In this document: piece by piece, positions 31,115 through 40,627 of the stretch | Layout: each line of letters starts with the position of its first letter | Position numbering within the stretch: position 1 is the stretch's first letter | Assembly (NCBI GenBank): GCA_902635545.1 | Contig: CACPOL010000006.1 | Coordinates: 1 to 64,000 of the forward strand | DNA from: an uncultured Pelagibacteraceae bacterium | Lineage (GTDB): Bacteria; Pseudomonadota; Alphaproteobacteria; Pelagibacterales; Pelagibacteraceae | Length of the DNA: 64,000 nucleotides | Direction of reading: 5' to 3' | The notes under the pieces: generated by a model | What the model was told of the DNA's origin: nothing | The model's database searches: none | What the model saw: only the letters and a program-made list of their open reading frames with translations | Translations under genes and position numbers: made by a program

Positions 31115-31521
31115 TATTTAATTTCCTTTAATATTTTAGGTGCCCAATTTTTAGCATCTTGCGTTGGAACATGAAAGTCATACTTATCGGGTTTTACAAA
31201 CATTTTATTAGTATCTTCAAATCTACCCTCTTTTATAGTGTCCATCCAAATGATGAAATCTGCTGGGAATAGTTGTCTTGCTTCTGGGGTCGGGCAAATA
31301 AAGTCTGCAACAACATAATTCCCCTCATCTCTCAATTTTATTGCTAAATCTGCCATTCTTTTTGCCTGACGCTTTCTTCCTTCCTCAGAAAAATCCCAAT
31401 CATTAGCTTTTTTTCTCACTTCATCTGCGTTCAGTCTTTTAGCATTAAGCATTGGCCCCAATTCATTAGCCAAGGTTGTCTTACCAGAGCCTGGTAAGCC
31501 CATAATTAATATAATCTTCAT
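31114..31521 (-). CDS. P-loop kinase, adenylylsulfate kinase (CysC)-like
   Basis: MGLPGSGKTTLANEL Walker A, LNADEVRKKANDWDFSEEGRKRQAKRMADLA resembles APS kinase, but short (135 aa). Confidence 0.7.
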   Translation of the reverse strand: MKIILIMGLPGSGKTTLANELGPMLNAKRLNADEVRKKANDWDFSEEGRKRQAKRMADLAIKLRDEGNYVVADFICPTPEARQLFPADFIIWMDTIKEGRFEDTNKMFVKPDKYDFHVPTQDAKNWAPKILKEIK

Positions 31522-31589
31522 AGTAATTTATTGTTAACAACACGCTTAATTTTAATCAACTAATATAGTGAAGCTATTGCTGAATTTCT

Positions 31590-31617
31590 TTGACAGCTTT
31601 TTCAAAAAAGATAATTA
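31590..31617 (+). promoter_or_regulatory. Putative promoter of the metF-like/gcvT-like unit
   Basis: TTGACA (31590-31595), 16-bp spacer, TAATTA (31612-31617); start codon only 9 nt further at 31626. Confidence 0.4.
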
Positions 31618-31625
31618 TAAATTAA

Positions 31626-32354
31626 ATGAAATTTTCTTTAGAAATAAGTCCTACTACTGATCTTGCTACGGTTCCACCTGTAAATGATGTATACATCACT
31701 ATGTTACCAGGAGGAGATTATAAAGAGACAGCACAACAAGCGGTTGAGCTAGTTAAAAAAGGATTTAACCCTGTGCCTCATTTTCCAGCAAGATCCATGA
31801 AAAATGAAAAAGAATTAAAGGATTATGTAAATATATGTAAAGATGGTGGGGTTAAACAAGCTCTAATTATTGGTGGTGGTAGAGAACCATTGGGAAAATT
31901 TGATAGCTCTTTTCAACTTTTAGAAACTGGCTATTTTGAAAAAATGAAGATAGGAATTGCTGGACACCCAGAGGGGAGTCCTGATATATCCGATTCAGAT
32001 TTAGAAAAAGCTATGATAGATAAAAAGCCTTATGCTGATTATATAGTAACTCAATGGTTATTAGATCATCAGCCTATTATAGATTTTATTTCTAAACAAA
32101 GCGTGCCAGTGCATGTTGGAATTACTGGGCCTCTTAAAATATCTAGCCTAATAAAATTCGCTAATATTGTTGGAGCAAAAAATTCCCTAAACTTTCTTAA
32201 ATCTAATTTTAGTAAGGCGTTAGATTTACTGAAACCTAAAGACCCTAATGATTTAATTGGAAAAGTTAAATCTCATACTGATTTTTTCCACATTTATACA
32301 TTCGGCGGCTTGAAGGAAACAAACAAGTGGTTGAAGGAGAATAGTTATGTCTAA
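31626..32354 (+). CDS. MetF-like (methylenetetrahydrofolate reductase family) protein, short form
   Basis: FSLEISPTTD, PHFPARSMKNEKELKDYV, LIIGGGREPLGKFDSSFQLLETGYF, GIAGHPEGSPD resemble MTHFR family motifs; 242 aa. Confidence 0.8.
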   Translation: MKFSLEISPTTDLATVPPVNDVYITMLPGGDYKETAQQAVELVKKGFNPVPHFPARSMKNEKELKDYVNICKDGGVKQALIIGGGREPLGKFDSSFQLLETGYFEKMKIGIAGHPEGSPDISDSDLEKAMIDKKPYADYIVTQWLLDHQPIIDFISKQSVPVHVGITGPLKISSLIKFANIVGAKNSLNFLKSNFSKALDLLKPKDPNDLIGKVKSHTDFFHIYTFGGLKETNKWLKENSYV

Positions 32355-33705
32355 AGAATTTGACTATACTAAATTAAAACATGTAACTTCTGTTGATCAA
32401 TCTGATAGAGAAGTTCCTTACAATTTAAGACAAAGTGGACCTACTAAAGTTGAAATGTTGATCTCAACAAGAGTAAGAAAATCACCTTATTGGCATTTAT
32501 CAATGCAAGCTGGTTGTTGGAGAGCAACTGTTTACAATCGTATATATCACCCAAGAGGATATGTTAAACCAGAGGATGGTGGTGCTATGGTTGAATATGA
32601 TGCAATAGTTAATCATGTAACAATGTGGAACGTTGCAGTTGAAAGACAAATTAGAGTTAAGGGCCCAGATGCAGAAAAATTTGTTGATTATGTCATAACG
32701 AGAGATGCGACTAAAATTTCACCAATGCGTGCAAGATATGTAATTTTATGTAATGCTTATGGTGGAGTTTTAAACGATCCAATTCTTTTAAGAATTTCAA
32801 AAGATGAATTTTGGTTTTCTTTATCAGACTCTGATATTGGAATGTATCTTCAAGGAGTAAATGCAGACGGAAAATATAATTGTGACGTTGAAGAAATAGA
32901 TGCATGCCCAGTTCAAATTCAAGGACCAAAATCGAAAGCTTTGATGAAAGATCTTTGTGGAGATCAATTTGATTTAGATAACATGCCCTTTTATGGATTA
33001 GCAGAAGCAAAAATTGGTGGAAGAAGTTGTGTAATATCGCAATCTGGATTTTCAGGAGAAGCGGGATATGAAATATATTTAAGAAATGCAACTTTATACG
33101 CAGACGATATGTGGAATGCTGTTCTTGAGGCTGGAAAAAAACATAATTTAATGGTTATTGCTCCAGCTCATCATAGAAGAATTCAAGCAGGAATTCTTTC
33201 TTGGGGGCAGGATATGGATCAACAACATAATCCATTCCAATGTAATTTAGGATATCAGGTTTCGTTATCTGGAAAAGGAGAATGGAACAAAAAAACAGAT
33301 TACGTTGGCAAGAAAGCTCTTGAAAAAATGAAGTCTGAACTTAAAGCAGGAAAAAAACCATATAAATTACAATTAGTAGGTTTTGAATTAGGTGGAAAGC
33401 CAATTGAAGATTATGCGCCTGATTTTTGGTTAATATCAAATCATGATGGTGGAGATCCAGTAGGATTTGTAACTTCTCCTTGGTATCATCCAGAAAAAAA
33501 AAAGAATATAGCAATGGGATATGTGCCATTTGATGGAACCTTAAATGCTAATGGTTTCCCAAAAGGAAAAGTAGGTACTAAATATAAAATTCATCTGCCT
33601 GAAAAATATTCAGAAAAACCAGGTTCACCAGTGGATGCACATATTGTTGATATACCATTTAAAGAATCCTACAATGCAAATACCAGGGAAGTCTCTAAAG
33701 GATAA
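32347..33705 (+). CDS. GcvT/DmdA-like THF-dependent aminomethyl- or methyltransferase (demethylase), substrate unknown
   Basis: 452 aa; STRVRKSPYW, MWNVAVERQIRVKGPDAEKFVDYVITRD, QIQGPKSKALM, SGFSGEAGYEIYLR; longer than canonical DmdA. Confidence 0.8.
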   Translation: MSKEFDYTKLKHVTSVDQSDREVPYNLRQSGPTKVEMLISTRVRKSPYWHLSMQAGCWRATVYNRIYHPRGYVKPEDGGAMVEYDAIVNHVTMWNVAVERQIRVKGPDAEKFVDYVITRDATKISPMRARYVILCNAYGGVLNDPILLRISKDEFWFSLSDSDIGMYLQGVNADGKYNCDVEEIDACPVQIQGPKSKALMKDLCGDQFDLDNMPFYGLAEAKIGGRSCVISQSGFSGEAGYEIYLRNATLYADDMWNAVLEAGKKHNLMVIAPAHHRRIQAGILSWGQDMDQQHNPFQCNLGYQVSLSGKGEWNKKTDYVGKKALEKMKSELKAGKKPYKLQLVGFELGGKPIEDYAPDFWLISNHDGGDPVGFVTSPWYHPEKKKNIAMGYVPFDGTLNANGFPKGKVGTKYKIHLPEKYSEKPGSPVDAHIVDIPFKESYNANTREVSKG

Positions 33706-33706
33706 T

Positions 33707-33742
33707 TTTAAGGGGGAGAACTTGCTATAATCTCCCCTTAAA
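33707..33742 (+). terminator. Hairpin downstream of the gcvT/dmdA-like gene
   Basis: TTTAAGGGGGAGA ... TCTCCCCTTAAA: 12 bp stem with one bulged G, 11-nt loop; no strong T tract follows. Confidence 0.6.
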
Positions 33743-33745
33743 TTA

Positions 33746-33850
33746 ATGATAAAATCATTTCTTATTGTTGTTTGCATAATTATTGCAATTGCTTTATTAC
33801 TTTTTCCATTGCTTATTTCTTACAATGAGCAAAAAAAAAATAAAAAATAA
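33746..33850 (+). CDS. 34-aa single-TM peptide
   Basis: MIKSFLIVVCIIIAIALLLFPLLISYNEQKKNKK; TAATG overlap with the next gene. Not in the supplied track. Confidence 0.45.
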   Translation: MIKSFLIVVCIIIAIALLLFPLLISYNEQKKNKK

Positions 33851-34395
33851 TGTTTGGTGAATTTTTAAGTATCATTGCAAGATCACTGAGATTGGATAAA
33901 TCTCTATATAAAGATAATAAAAACTTTGGGGAAGCTGCAATTTATTTTGCTGGATTAATAATGATTTTAGATGGTCTCGCTGGTGCAGTTGCAGCTAATA
34001 CTGTTATAAAAACTGCAATCGCAATGTCAGGTATAACTGCAATTTTTACTTGGTTTATCTGGGCATTATTTATTTTTGTTGTAGGAGTAAAACTTTTTCC
34101 AGATAAAGAAACGAAAGTTCCTTTTAAGAAAATTTTAATTGGAGTTGGTTATGCTCATTCCCCTGGTATTTTAAGATTTTTTGCTATTACCCCTGATTTA
34201 ATGATACCTATAATTTTTTTGACTCAGTTCTGGATATTCGCAGGTCTTATTATTTCTACTAAACAAATTTTAAATTTAAAGTCTAATTTTAAATCTTTTG
34301 GGATCGTATTTTTATCATTTTTAATAATAGCGTTTTTGTCTATTTCATTTGTAATGAGTAGAATTGATGCTTTGCCAATAAGTGCTATAAGTTAA
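33850..34395 (+). CDS. Yip1-family-like multi-pass membrane protein
   Basis: 181 aa, five or so hydrophobic segments, GVGYAHSPGILRFFAI typical of Yip1-type proteins. Confidence 0.6.
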   Translation: MFGEFLSIIARSLRLDKSLYKDNKNFGEAAIYFAGLIMILDGLAGAVAANTVIKTAIAMSGITAIFTWFIWALFIFVVGVKLFPDKETKVPFKKILIGVGYAHSPGILRFFAITPDLMIPIIFLTQFWIFAGLIISTKQILNLKSNFKSFGIVFLSFLIIAFLSISFVMSRIDALPISAIS

Positions 34396-34544
34396 ACTGG
34401 GAATATCGTTTTAGATATCTTACAAGAATTGCAGATCTTAAAGCCTATCAAAATTAAATTTTGGCTTACACTCTCATCCTCATTCTTGCACTCTTCACAA
34501 ATATTTCTATTTTTTAAATCTTCGTCATTATTTGTTGATTTCAT
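34392..34544 (-). CDS. 50-aa putative zinc-ribbon protein
   Basis: MKSTNNDEDLKNRNICEECKNEDESVSQNLILIGFKICNSCKISKTIFPV: CxxC-x18-CxxC; start overlaps prfB end. Not in the supplied track. Confidence 0.55.
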   Translation of the reverse strand: MKSTNNDEDLKNRNICEECKNEDESVSQNLILIGFKICNSCKISKTIFPV

Positions 34545-35626
34545 ATAAAGAACTTTCTAAAAATTCATCTATTTCACCGTTTAAAATCTTATCAGGATTA
34601 GTGCTCTCAAAATTTGTTCGATTATCTTTTACTAGTCTATATGGATGAAGCACATATGATCTAATTTGGTGACCCCATCCAATTTCTGACTTTTCACTTT
34701 CCAAATTTTTATTTTCTTTATCTCTTTTTTTGATCTCAAAATCATAAAGTCTTGCTTTAAGAATTTTAAGACATGTCTCTTTATTTTTATGTTGAGATCT
34801 TTCATTTTGGCACTGAACAACTATTTTTGTAGGAATATGGGTTACCCTTACAGCGCTATCAGTGGTATTAACATGCTGACCACCTGCTCCGCTTGATCTA
34901 TATGTATCAATTCTCAAATCTTTATCTAAAATCTCTACATCTATATTTTCATCAATAACTGGAAAAACCCAAACACTTGCAAAACTTGTGTGCCTTCTAG
35001 CACCTGAGTCAAAAGGTGAAATTCTTACTAATCTATGAATACCAGACTCAGTTTTTAACCATCCAAAAGCATATTCACCATCAATTTTAATTGTAGAGGA
35101 TTTTATACCAGCCTCATCTCCTTTATGTTCACTTATCAATTGAGATTTAAAGTTTTTATTTGATGTCCATTTTAAATACATTCTTCTCAACATTTCTGCC
35201 CAATCTTGACTTTCTGTACCTCCAGCTCCTGCATGAATTTCTATATAACAACTCAAACTATCATGCTCATTTGATAAAAAACATTTAACCTCATTTTTTT
35301 TTACAAAATTTTTTAGATTTTTTATACTTTGTAAAGTTTCGTCAATAACTAATTCATTCTTTTCTTCAATAGCTATTTGGTTTAATTCTTCCAAATCATT
35401 CAAAGATTTTTTAGTTTTTTCATAAGAATTAATTAAATCGTCATATAATTTCTTTTCTTTAATTATTTTTTGAGATTTAATTTTATCTTGCCAAAAATCT
35501 GCTTCTAGAATTGTCTTATTGTAATTTTCTAAAATCTTATAAATCTTATTTTTTTCAAAGATACTCCTGTATTCTTTGATTAATTTTTTTGATTTCAACT
35601 TTTATATTTAAAAATTCATTTTCCAT
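34528..35626 (-). CDS. prfB: Peptide chain release factor 2 (+1 programmed frameshift)
   Basis: GGQHVNTTDSAVR GGQ motif. A 23-codon leader frame from ATG at 35626 (MENEFLNIKVEIKKINQRIQEYL) ends at TGA (35557-35555) in CAG GAG TAT CTT TGA; +1 shift enters the main frame. Track start 35598 is an artefact. Confidence 0.93.
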
Positions 35627-37965
35627 TAATAAAACTTTAATATATTATTTTGTCTTAATCTATTGGTAATATTTAATTTGAATTCATTTTGATTTTCCAA
35701 ATCATTCATTTTGTAAGCTTCGATAATTGTTTTTGTTGAGGCAAATTGGGCTTTTTGACCTGTAATTGGGTCTATAACCATCATTTTAATATTGTCAGCA
35801 ACTTTAAATGGCCTTGCATCTTTTTTCTTTATCGCATTTTTGATAAAATCTTTAAAGATGGGAAGTGCTGTCTTTGCTCCTGTTTCAAATTTTCCTAAAG
35901 GTTTTGGATTATCTGAACCAACATAAACACCGACAACAATATTTGAAGTAAACCCAACAAACCAAGTATCTGTATTTTTGTTAGTGGTTCCTGTTTTGCC
36001 AGCTATATCCAATTTTAAATCTTTTAATTTTTTTCCAGTACCTCTCTGAACGACTCCCTCTAAAATTGAAGTCATTTGATAAGCAGTTTGAGGAGAGAAT
36101 ATTTGTTTAAAATTATCTTGAATTTTTGGATAATTATTTCCCATGTAAGATATTTGATCACAATTAATACATTTTCTTTTTTCATTATTAAAGATTGTAT
36201 TACCTTCACTATCCTGGATCCTGTCAATCATTATTGGTTTTACTAATTTTCCACCATTAACAAAAGAGGAATATGCTGAAGTTAATTTTAACAATGTTGT
36301 TTCGGCGGACCCAAGTGAAATTGACATCAATTCATTAGGATTATCATAAATCCCCAATCTTTTTGAAAATTTTACAATTTTTTCTAACCCCAAATTTTGA
36401 GCTATTCTAACAGTCATCAAGTTTCTAGATTTTTCCAATCCCATTCTTAAAGTTGAAGGACCATAAAATTTTTTTCCATAATTTTCAGGTTTCCACATCT
36501 TTAAATCTGAACCTTGATCTAAAACCAACGGTGCATCTAATATTAATGTCGATGGAGTATAATTATTTTCAAGAGCTAAAGCATAAACAAATGGTTTAAA
36601 TGCTGACCCTGGCTGCCTTAATGCTTGTGTTACCCGATTAAATTCACTTTTTTTGAAACTAAAACCACCACTTAATGCCAAAACTCTTCCTGTAAATGGA
36701 TCCATTACAACTATTCCCCCATTAACTTTGGGTAATTGTTTTAAACTAAAATTTTTATCCTTAATTTTCTCCACATATATTATGTCTCCAGTTTTAAATA
36801 ATTCATCGAATTCTTTTTTTGTCCATGAAATATCTTGATACTCAATTGTTCCCTTTTCCTGGTTTTCAGTTTCAATTTCTACTGAAAATTTATTAATTTT
36901 TTTTATTATTGCTAGATTCCAATTAATTGATTTTTCTAATCTATATTTTTTTAATTCTTTAGCCCAATCACTTGAAATCTTTTTATTTTCTATTGCTCCT
37001 CTCCAGCCCTTTCTTTTATCATAATTTAATAATCCTTTTCTTAACGACTCTGTTGCGATTTTTTGTAATTTTAAATTAATTGGTGTGTTGATATTTAAAC
37101 CTTGTTTATAAACTTTATCATAACTAAATCTTTCAATTACGTCTTTTCTAATATCCTCTACAAAGTATTGTGCGTCTTCAAGATAAATTTTTTTTCTTTT
37201 TTTTAGAAAAATATCTTCGTCACTTAATTTTTTAAAGTCATTCTCTTTAATGTAGCCATTATCTAATAAATTTTTTAAAACCAAATTTCTTCTAAATTTA
37301 GCTAATTCCTTATTTTTGTAAGGATTGTATCTACTTGGAGCTTTCGGCAATGCTGCTAACAGCGCTGATTCATTGTAATTAAGTTCATTAATTGGTTTAT
37401 CAAAATATTCTAAGCTTGCAGCAGCAACACCATAAGTTCCTTGTCCTAAATAAATTTGATTTAAATAGAGCTCTAAAATTCTCTCTTTTGAGAGTGCTCT
37501 TTCAATTCTAAAAGCAAGAATTGCCTCCTTTAATTTTCGATTAAAACTTATTTCATTTGATAATAAGAAATTTTTAGCTACTTGTTGTGTAATTGTTGAC
37601 GCTCCCTCTAGTCTTTTTGATGAGATAATATTTGATACGTTATTTATTATTGCTCTCAAAACACCTTTTGCATCAACCCCAGGGTGAGAAAAAAAATTTT
37701 TATCCTCAGCGGATAAGAATGCATTTATTACTCTCTTAGGAATTGATTTATAAGGCACAAATATCCTTTTTTCAGTGGAAAAATCATCTACTAATTGACC
37801 ATCACCAGAATAAACTTTACTTGAAACTGGAGGTTTATAGCTCTTTAAAAATTTATAGTCCGGTAAATTGTTGGAAAATGCCCATAAAATAGAAAATACC
37901 AATATAGATATCAATAAAAAAGAGCTTAAGAAAAATAATAAAAATTTTTTTAAAATTTTGTTCAT
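35626..37965 (-). CDS. mrcA: Penicillin-binding protein 1A
   Basis: Transglycosylase SAEDKNFFSHPGVD, transpeptidase SAFKPFVYALAL, GKTGTTNKNTDTWFVGFT. Confidence 0.95.
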   Translation of the reverse strand: MNKILKKFLLFFLSSFLLISILVFSILWAFSNNLPDYKFLKSYKPPVSSKVYSGDGQLVDDFSTEKRIFVPYKSIPKRVINAFLSAEDKNFFSHPGVDAKGVLRAIINNVSNIISSKRLEGASTITQQVAKNFLLSNEISFNRKLKEAILAFRIERALSKERILELYLNQIYLGQGTYGVAAASLEYFDKPINELNYNESALLAALPKAPSRYNPYKNKELAKFRRNLVLKNLLDNGYIKENDFKKLSDEDIFLKKRKKIYLEDAQYFVEDIRKDVIERFSYDKVYKQGLNINTPINLKLQKIATESLRKGLLNYDKRKGWRGAIENKKISSDWAKELKKYRLEKSINWNLAIIKKINKFSVEIETENQEKGTIEYQDISWTKKEFDELFKTGDIIYVEKIKDKNFSLKQLPKVNGGIVVMDPFTGRVLALSGGFSFKKSEFNRVTQALRQPGSAFKPFVYALALENNYTPSTLILDAPLVLDQGSDLKMWKPENYGKKFYGPSTLRMGLEKSRNLMTVRIAQNLGLEKIVKFSKRLGIYDNPNELMSISLGSAETTLLKLTSAYSSFVNGGKLVKPIMIDRIQDSEGNTIFNNEKRKCINCDQISYMGNNYPKIQDNFKQIFSPQTAYQMTSILEGVVQRGTGKKLKDLKLDIAGKTGTTNKNTDTWFVGFTSNIVVGVYVGSDNPKPLGKFETGAKTALPIFKDFIKNAIKKKDARPFKVADNIKMMVIDPITGQKAQFASTKTIIEAYKMNDLENQNEFKLNITNRLRQNNILKFY

Positions 37966-38060
37966 TTTTATTTAATTATATATACGAATTTGTTAAAGAT
38001 AAGGCACCAATAAATATACAAAATTTTAAAAATTAAAATGAAACAATTAAATAAAATTAT

Positions 38061-39839
38061 ATGGAAAAAAATTTATATATTGATGCTTCGCATCCAAATG
38101 AAACCAGAGTTGTGCTTAAATCAGGCGAAAATATTGAAGACTACGAATACGAAGGCCTAAATAACAACTTAATAAAAAACAACATCTATCTAGGAAAAGT
38201 AAGTAGAATTGAACCTTCTCTTCAGGCGGCTTTCATAGATTTTGGTCGAGAGAGACATGGATTTTTGTCATTTAATGATATTCAGTCAGATTATTATCAA
38301 ATACCTCAAAGCGATTTAGCTCGAATAAAAGAGGAAGAGGAAAAAGCGAGAGAAGCTCTTTCCAAAGAAAGTGCTGAGGAAGAGGAAAAAAATCTTAACG
38401 CTGGAAATTTAGAAATTAACGATCCAGTAGAAAAAAAACAAGAGGACGATAACCAATCTGAAGAGAAAGATTTAACAAAAAAAATTGATATAAAGTTCAA
38501 ACCAAAAAGATATAAAATCCAAGAGGTAATAAAACCTAACCAAGTTATTCTCGTTCAAGTATTAAAAGATGAGAGGGGGCAAAAAGGAGCTGCTTTAAGT
38601 ACTTTTATATCAATTGCTGGAAAATACATTGTTCTAATGCCTAACACTCCAAAAGGTGGGGGCATTTCTAGAAAAATTTTTAATCCTGCCGACAGAAAGA
38701 AAATAAGAAGCATCTTAAATGAGATAATAATTCCTAAAGAGATGGGATTAATTGTGAGGACAGCAGGATCAAATAAAACGAAAAATGAAATAGACCATGA
38801 TCTAAAAACTTTAATCAAAACATGGAATGGAATTAAAGATAATGCATTAGACTCAATAGCTCCTGCTTTAATACATCAAGAAAGTGAAATAATTAAAAGA
38901 ACTCTCAGAGATATGTATGATGAGGATACAAAAAATATAATTGTTGAAGGAAATGAAGGTTATAAAAAGGCTCAGTCTTTTATGAAAATGATGATGCCTT
39001 CTCATGTAAAAAAAATCAAAAAATACAGAGATAAAATTCCACTATTCTATAAAGAAAATATAGAACAAAAATTAAATCAAATTTTTGAAACAGAAATTAA
39101 GTTAAGCTCTGGTGGTTATTTAGTAATAAATCCAACTGAGGCTCTCGTTTCAATAGATATTAACTCAGGCAGTTCCATTAAACAAAAAAATGTAGAAAAT
39201 ACAGCACTAGATACAAATCTTGAAGCCGCTGAAGAGATTGCAAGACAAATTAAAATTAGAGATTTATCTGGTTTAATAATAATTGATTTTATCGATATGT
39301 TGAGTTTTGGTAATAGGCGATTGGTGGAAAGAAAACTAAAAGAAAAATGTAGATCTGACAGAGCTAGAATTCAAATAGGAAGAATAAGTAATTTTGGTTT
39401 ATTAGAAATGTCTAGACAGCGCCTGAGAGAAAGTGCAGTAAAATGGAAAGTAGCTTTAACCGATGAATCATTTGCCCAAAAAGTTTTAAAATTAGTCGAG
39501 ATTAAAGCTATTTCTAATAAAACAAAATTTGTAGAGTTGAGAATTTGTCAAAAAATTTCAGATTTTATTAAAAAAAATTTTGTAGATAATCTTAAATATT
39601 TTGAGAAAAAAAATAAAATTAAAATTGATGTAGTTACAGATAATAATTTAATAATTCCTGAATATATAATCAATTTTCAAAATAAATCTAAAAAAATTAT
39701 TGAAGTAGTAGAACACTTAGAATCTTTAAAAAATCCAGAGGATCAAAAGAAAGAAAAAAAATTTATTGATATCAGGAAAACTAAAACTTTTAAAAAAAAG
39801 AAATTTTACAAAAAAAAATTTTACAAAAAAGTAGTTTAA
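38061..39839 (+). CDS. rne: Ribonuclease E/G
   Basis: S1 domain start ([22 protein letters not shown]), [13 protein letters not shown] catalytic region; 592 aa. Confidence 0.93.
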   Translation: MEKNLYIDASHPNETRVVLKSGENIEDYEYEGLNNNLIKNNIYLGKVSRIEPSLQAAFIDFGRERHGFLSFNDIQSDYYQIPQSDLARIKEEEEKAREALSKESAEEEEKNLNAGNLEINDPVEKKQEDDNQSEEKDLTKKIDIKFKPKRYKIQEVIKPNQVILVQVLKDERGQKGAALSTFISIAGKYIVLMPNTPKGGGISRKIFNPADRKKIRSILNEIIIPKEMGLIVRTAGSNKTKNEIDHDLKTLIKTWNGIKDNALDSIAPALIHQESEIIKRTLRDMYDEDTKNIIVEGNEGYKKAQSFMKMMMPSHVKKIKKYRDKIPLFYKENIEQKLNQIFETEIKLSSGGYLVINPTEALVSIDINSGSSIKQKNVENTALDTNLEAAEEIARQIKIRDLSGLIIIDFIDMLSFGNRRLVERKLKEKCRSDRARIQIGRISNFGLLEMSRQRLRESAVKWKVALTDESFAQKVLKLVEIKAISNKTKFVELRICQKISDFIKKNFVDNLKYFEKKNKIKIDVVTDNNLIIPEYIINFQNKSKKIIEVVEHLESLKNPEDQKKEKKFIDIRKTKTFKKKKFYKKKFYKKVV

Positions 39840-40627
39840 ATTATTCCTTTTATTGGAGATGAAGGATTTCCAAGTAAAGTCTTTTTAATTCTACCAGCTA
39901 AAAAAGATTGTCTACCAGCAATTACTCCATTTTTAAATGCTAAAGCCATTTCAAATGGTTTTTTAGCTTTAGCTATTGCAGTATTAACTAAAACACCATC
40001 GCAACCTAATTCCATTGCAATAGCTGCATCTGATGCAGTTCCTAATCCAGCATCAATTATCAAAGGTAACTTTGTTTGATTTCTGATTATATTTATATTA
40101 ATCTTATTTTGTATTCCCAAACCAGAACCGATTGGTGCTGCCAATGGCATAATAGCACAAGCTCCAACATCCTCCAATCTTTTAGCCATCAGAGGATCAT
40201 CATTACAATAAACCATTACATTAAAACCCTCTTTGCTTAATACTTCAGTTGATTTGATAGTTTCAATCATATCTGGAAATAAATTTTTTTTATCACCTAA
40301 AACTTCTAATTTGACTAATTTCCATCCTCCTATTTCTCTAGCTAATCTCAAAGTTCTAAGAGCTTCAGTAGAATTAAAACATCCAGCAGTATTAGGAAGA
40401 TATGTAATTTTTTTTGGATCAATATAATCCATTAATAAAGGTTTTTTTTTATCTGAAATATTTACTCTTCTTACTGCTACGGTTACAATTTCAGCACCAG
40501 AAAGTTCAATAGCCCTAGCACATTCAGTCATACTTTTGTATTTACCAGTACCCACTATTAATCTGGAATTAAATTTTTTTTCAGCTACTATTAATTGATC
40601 TCTTTTTTTCAATTTAACCACCTCCAA
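39836..40627 (-). CDS. thiG: Thiazole synthase
   Basis: [54 protein letters not shown]. Confidence 0.95.
   Translation of the reverse strand: MEVVKLKKRDQLIVAEKKFNSRLIVGTGKYKSMTECARAIELSGAEIVTVAVRRVNISDKKKPLLMDYIDPKKITYLPNTAGCFNSTEALRTLRLAREIGGWKLVKLEVLGDKKNLFPDMIETIKSTEVLSKEGFNVMVYCNDDPLMAKRLEDVGACAIMPLAAPIGSGLGIQNKININIIRNQTKLPLIIDAGLGTASDAAIAMELGCDGVLVNTAIAKAKKPFEMALAFKNGVIAGRQSFLAGRIKKTLLGNPSSPIKGII

Noticed and set aside
32711-33091. 126-aa minus-strand ORF antisense to the GcvT/DmdA-like gene
   Set aside because: Composition (His/Leu/Phe/Lys-rich) is typical of antisense reading of an AT-rich gene; the sense gene has strong family motifs across the same span.
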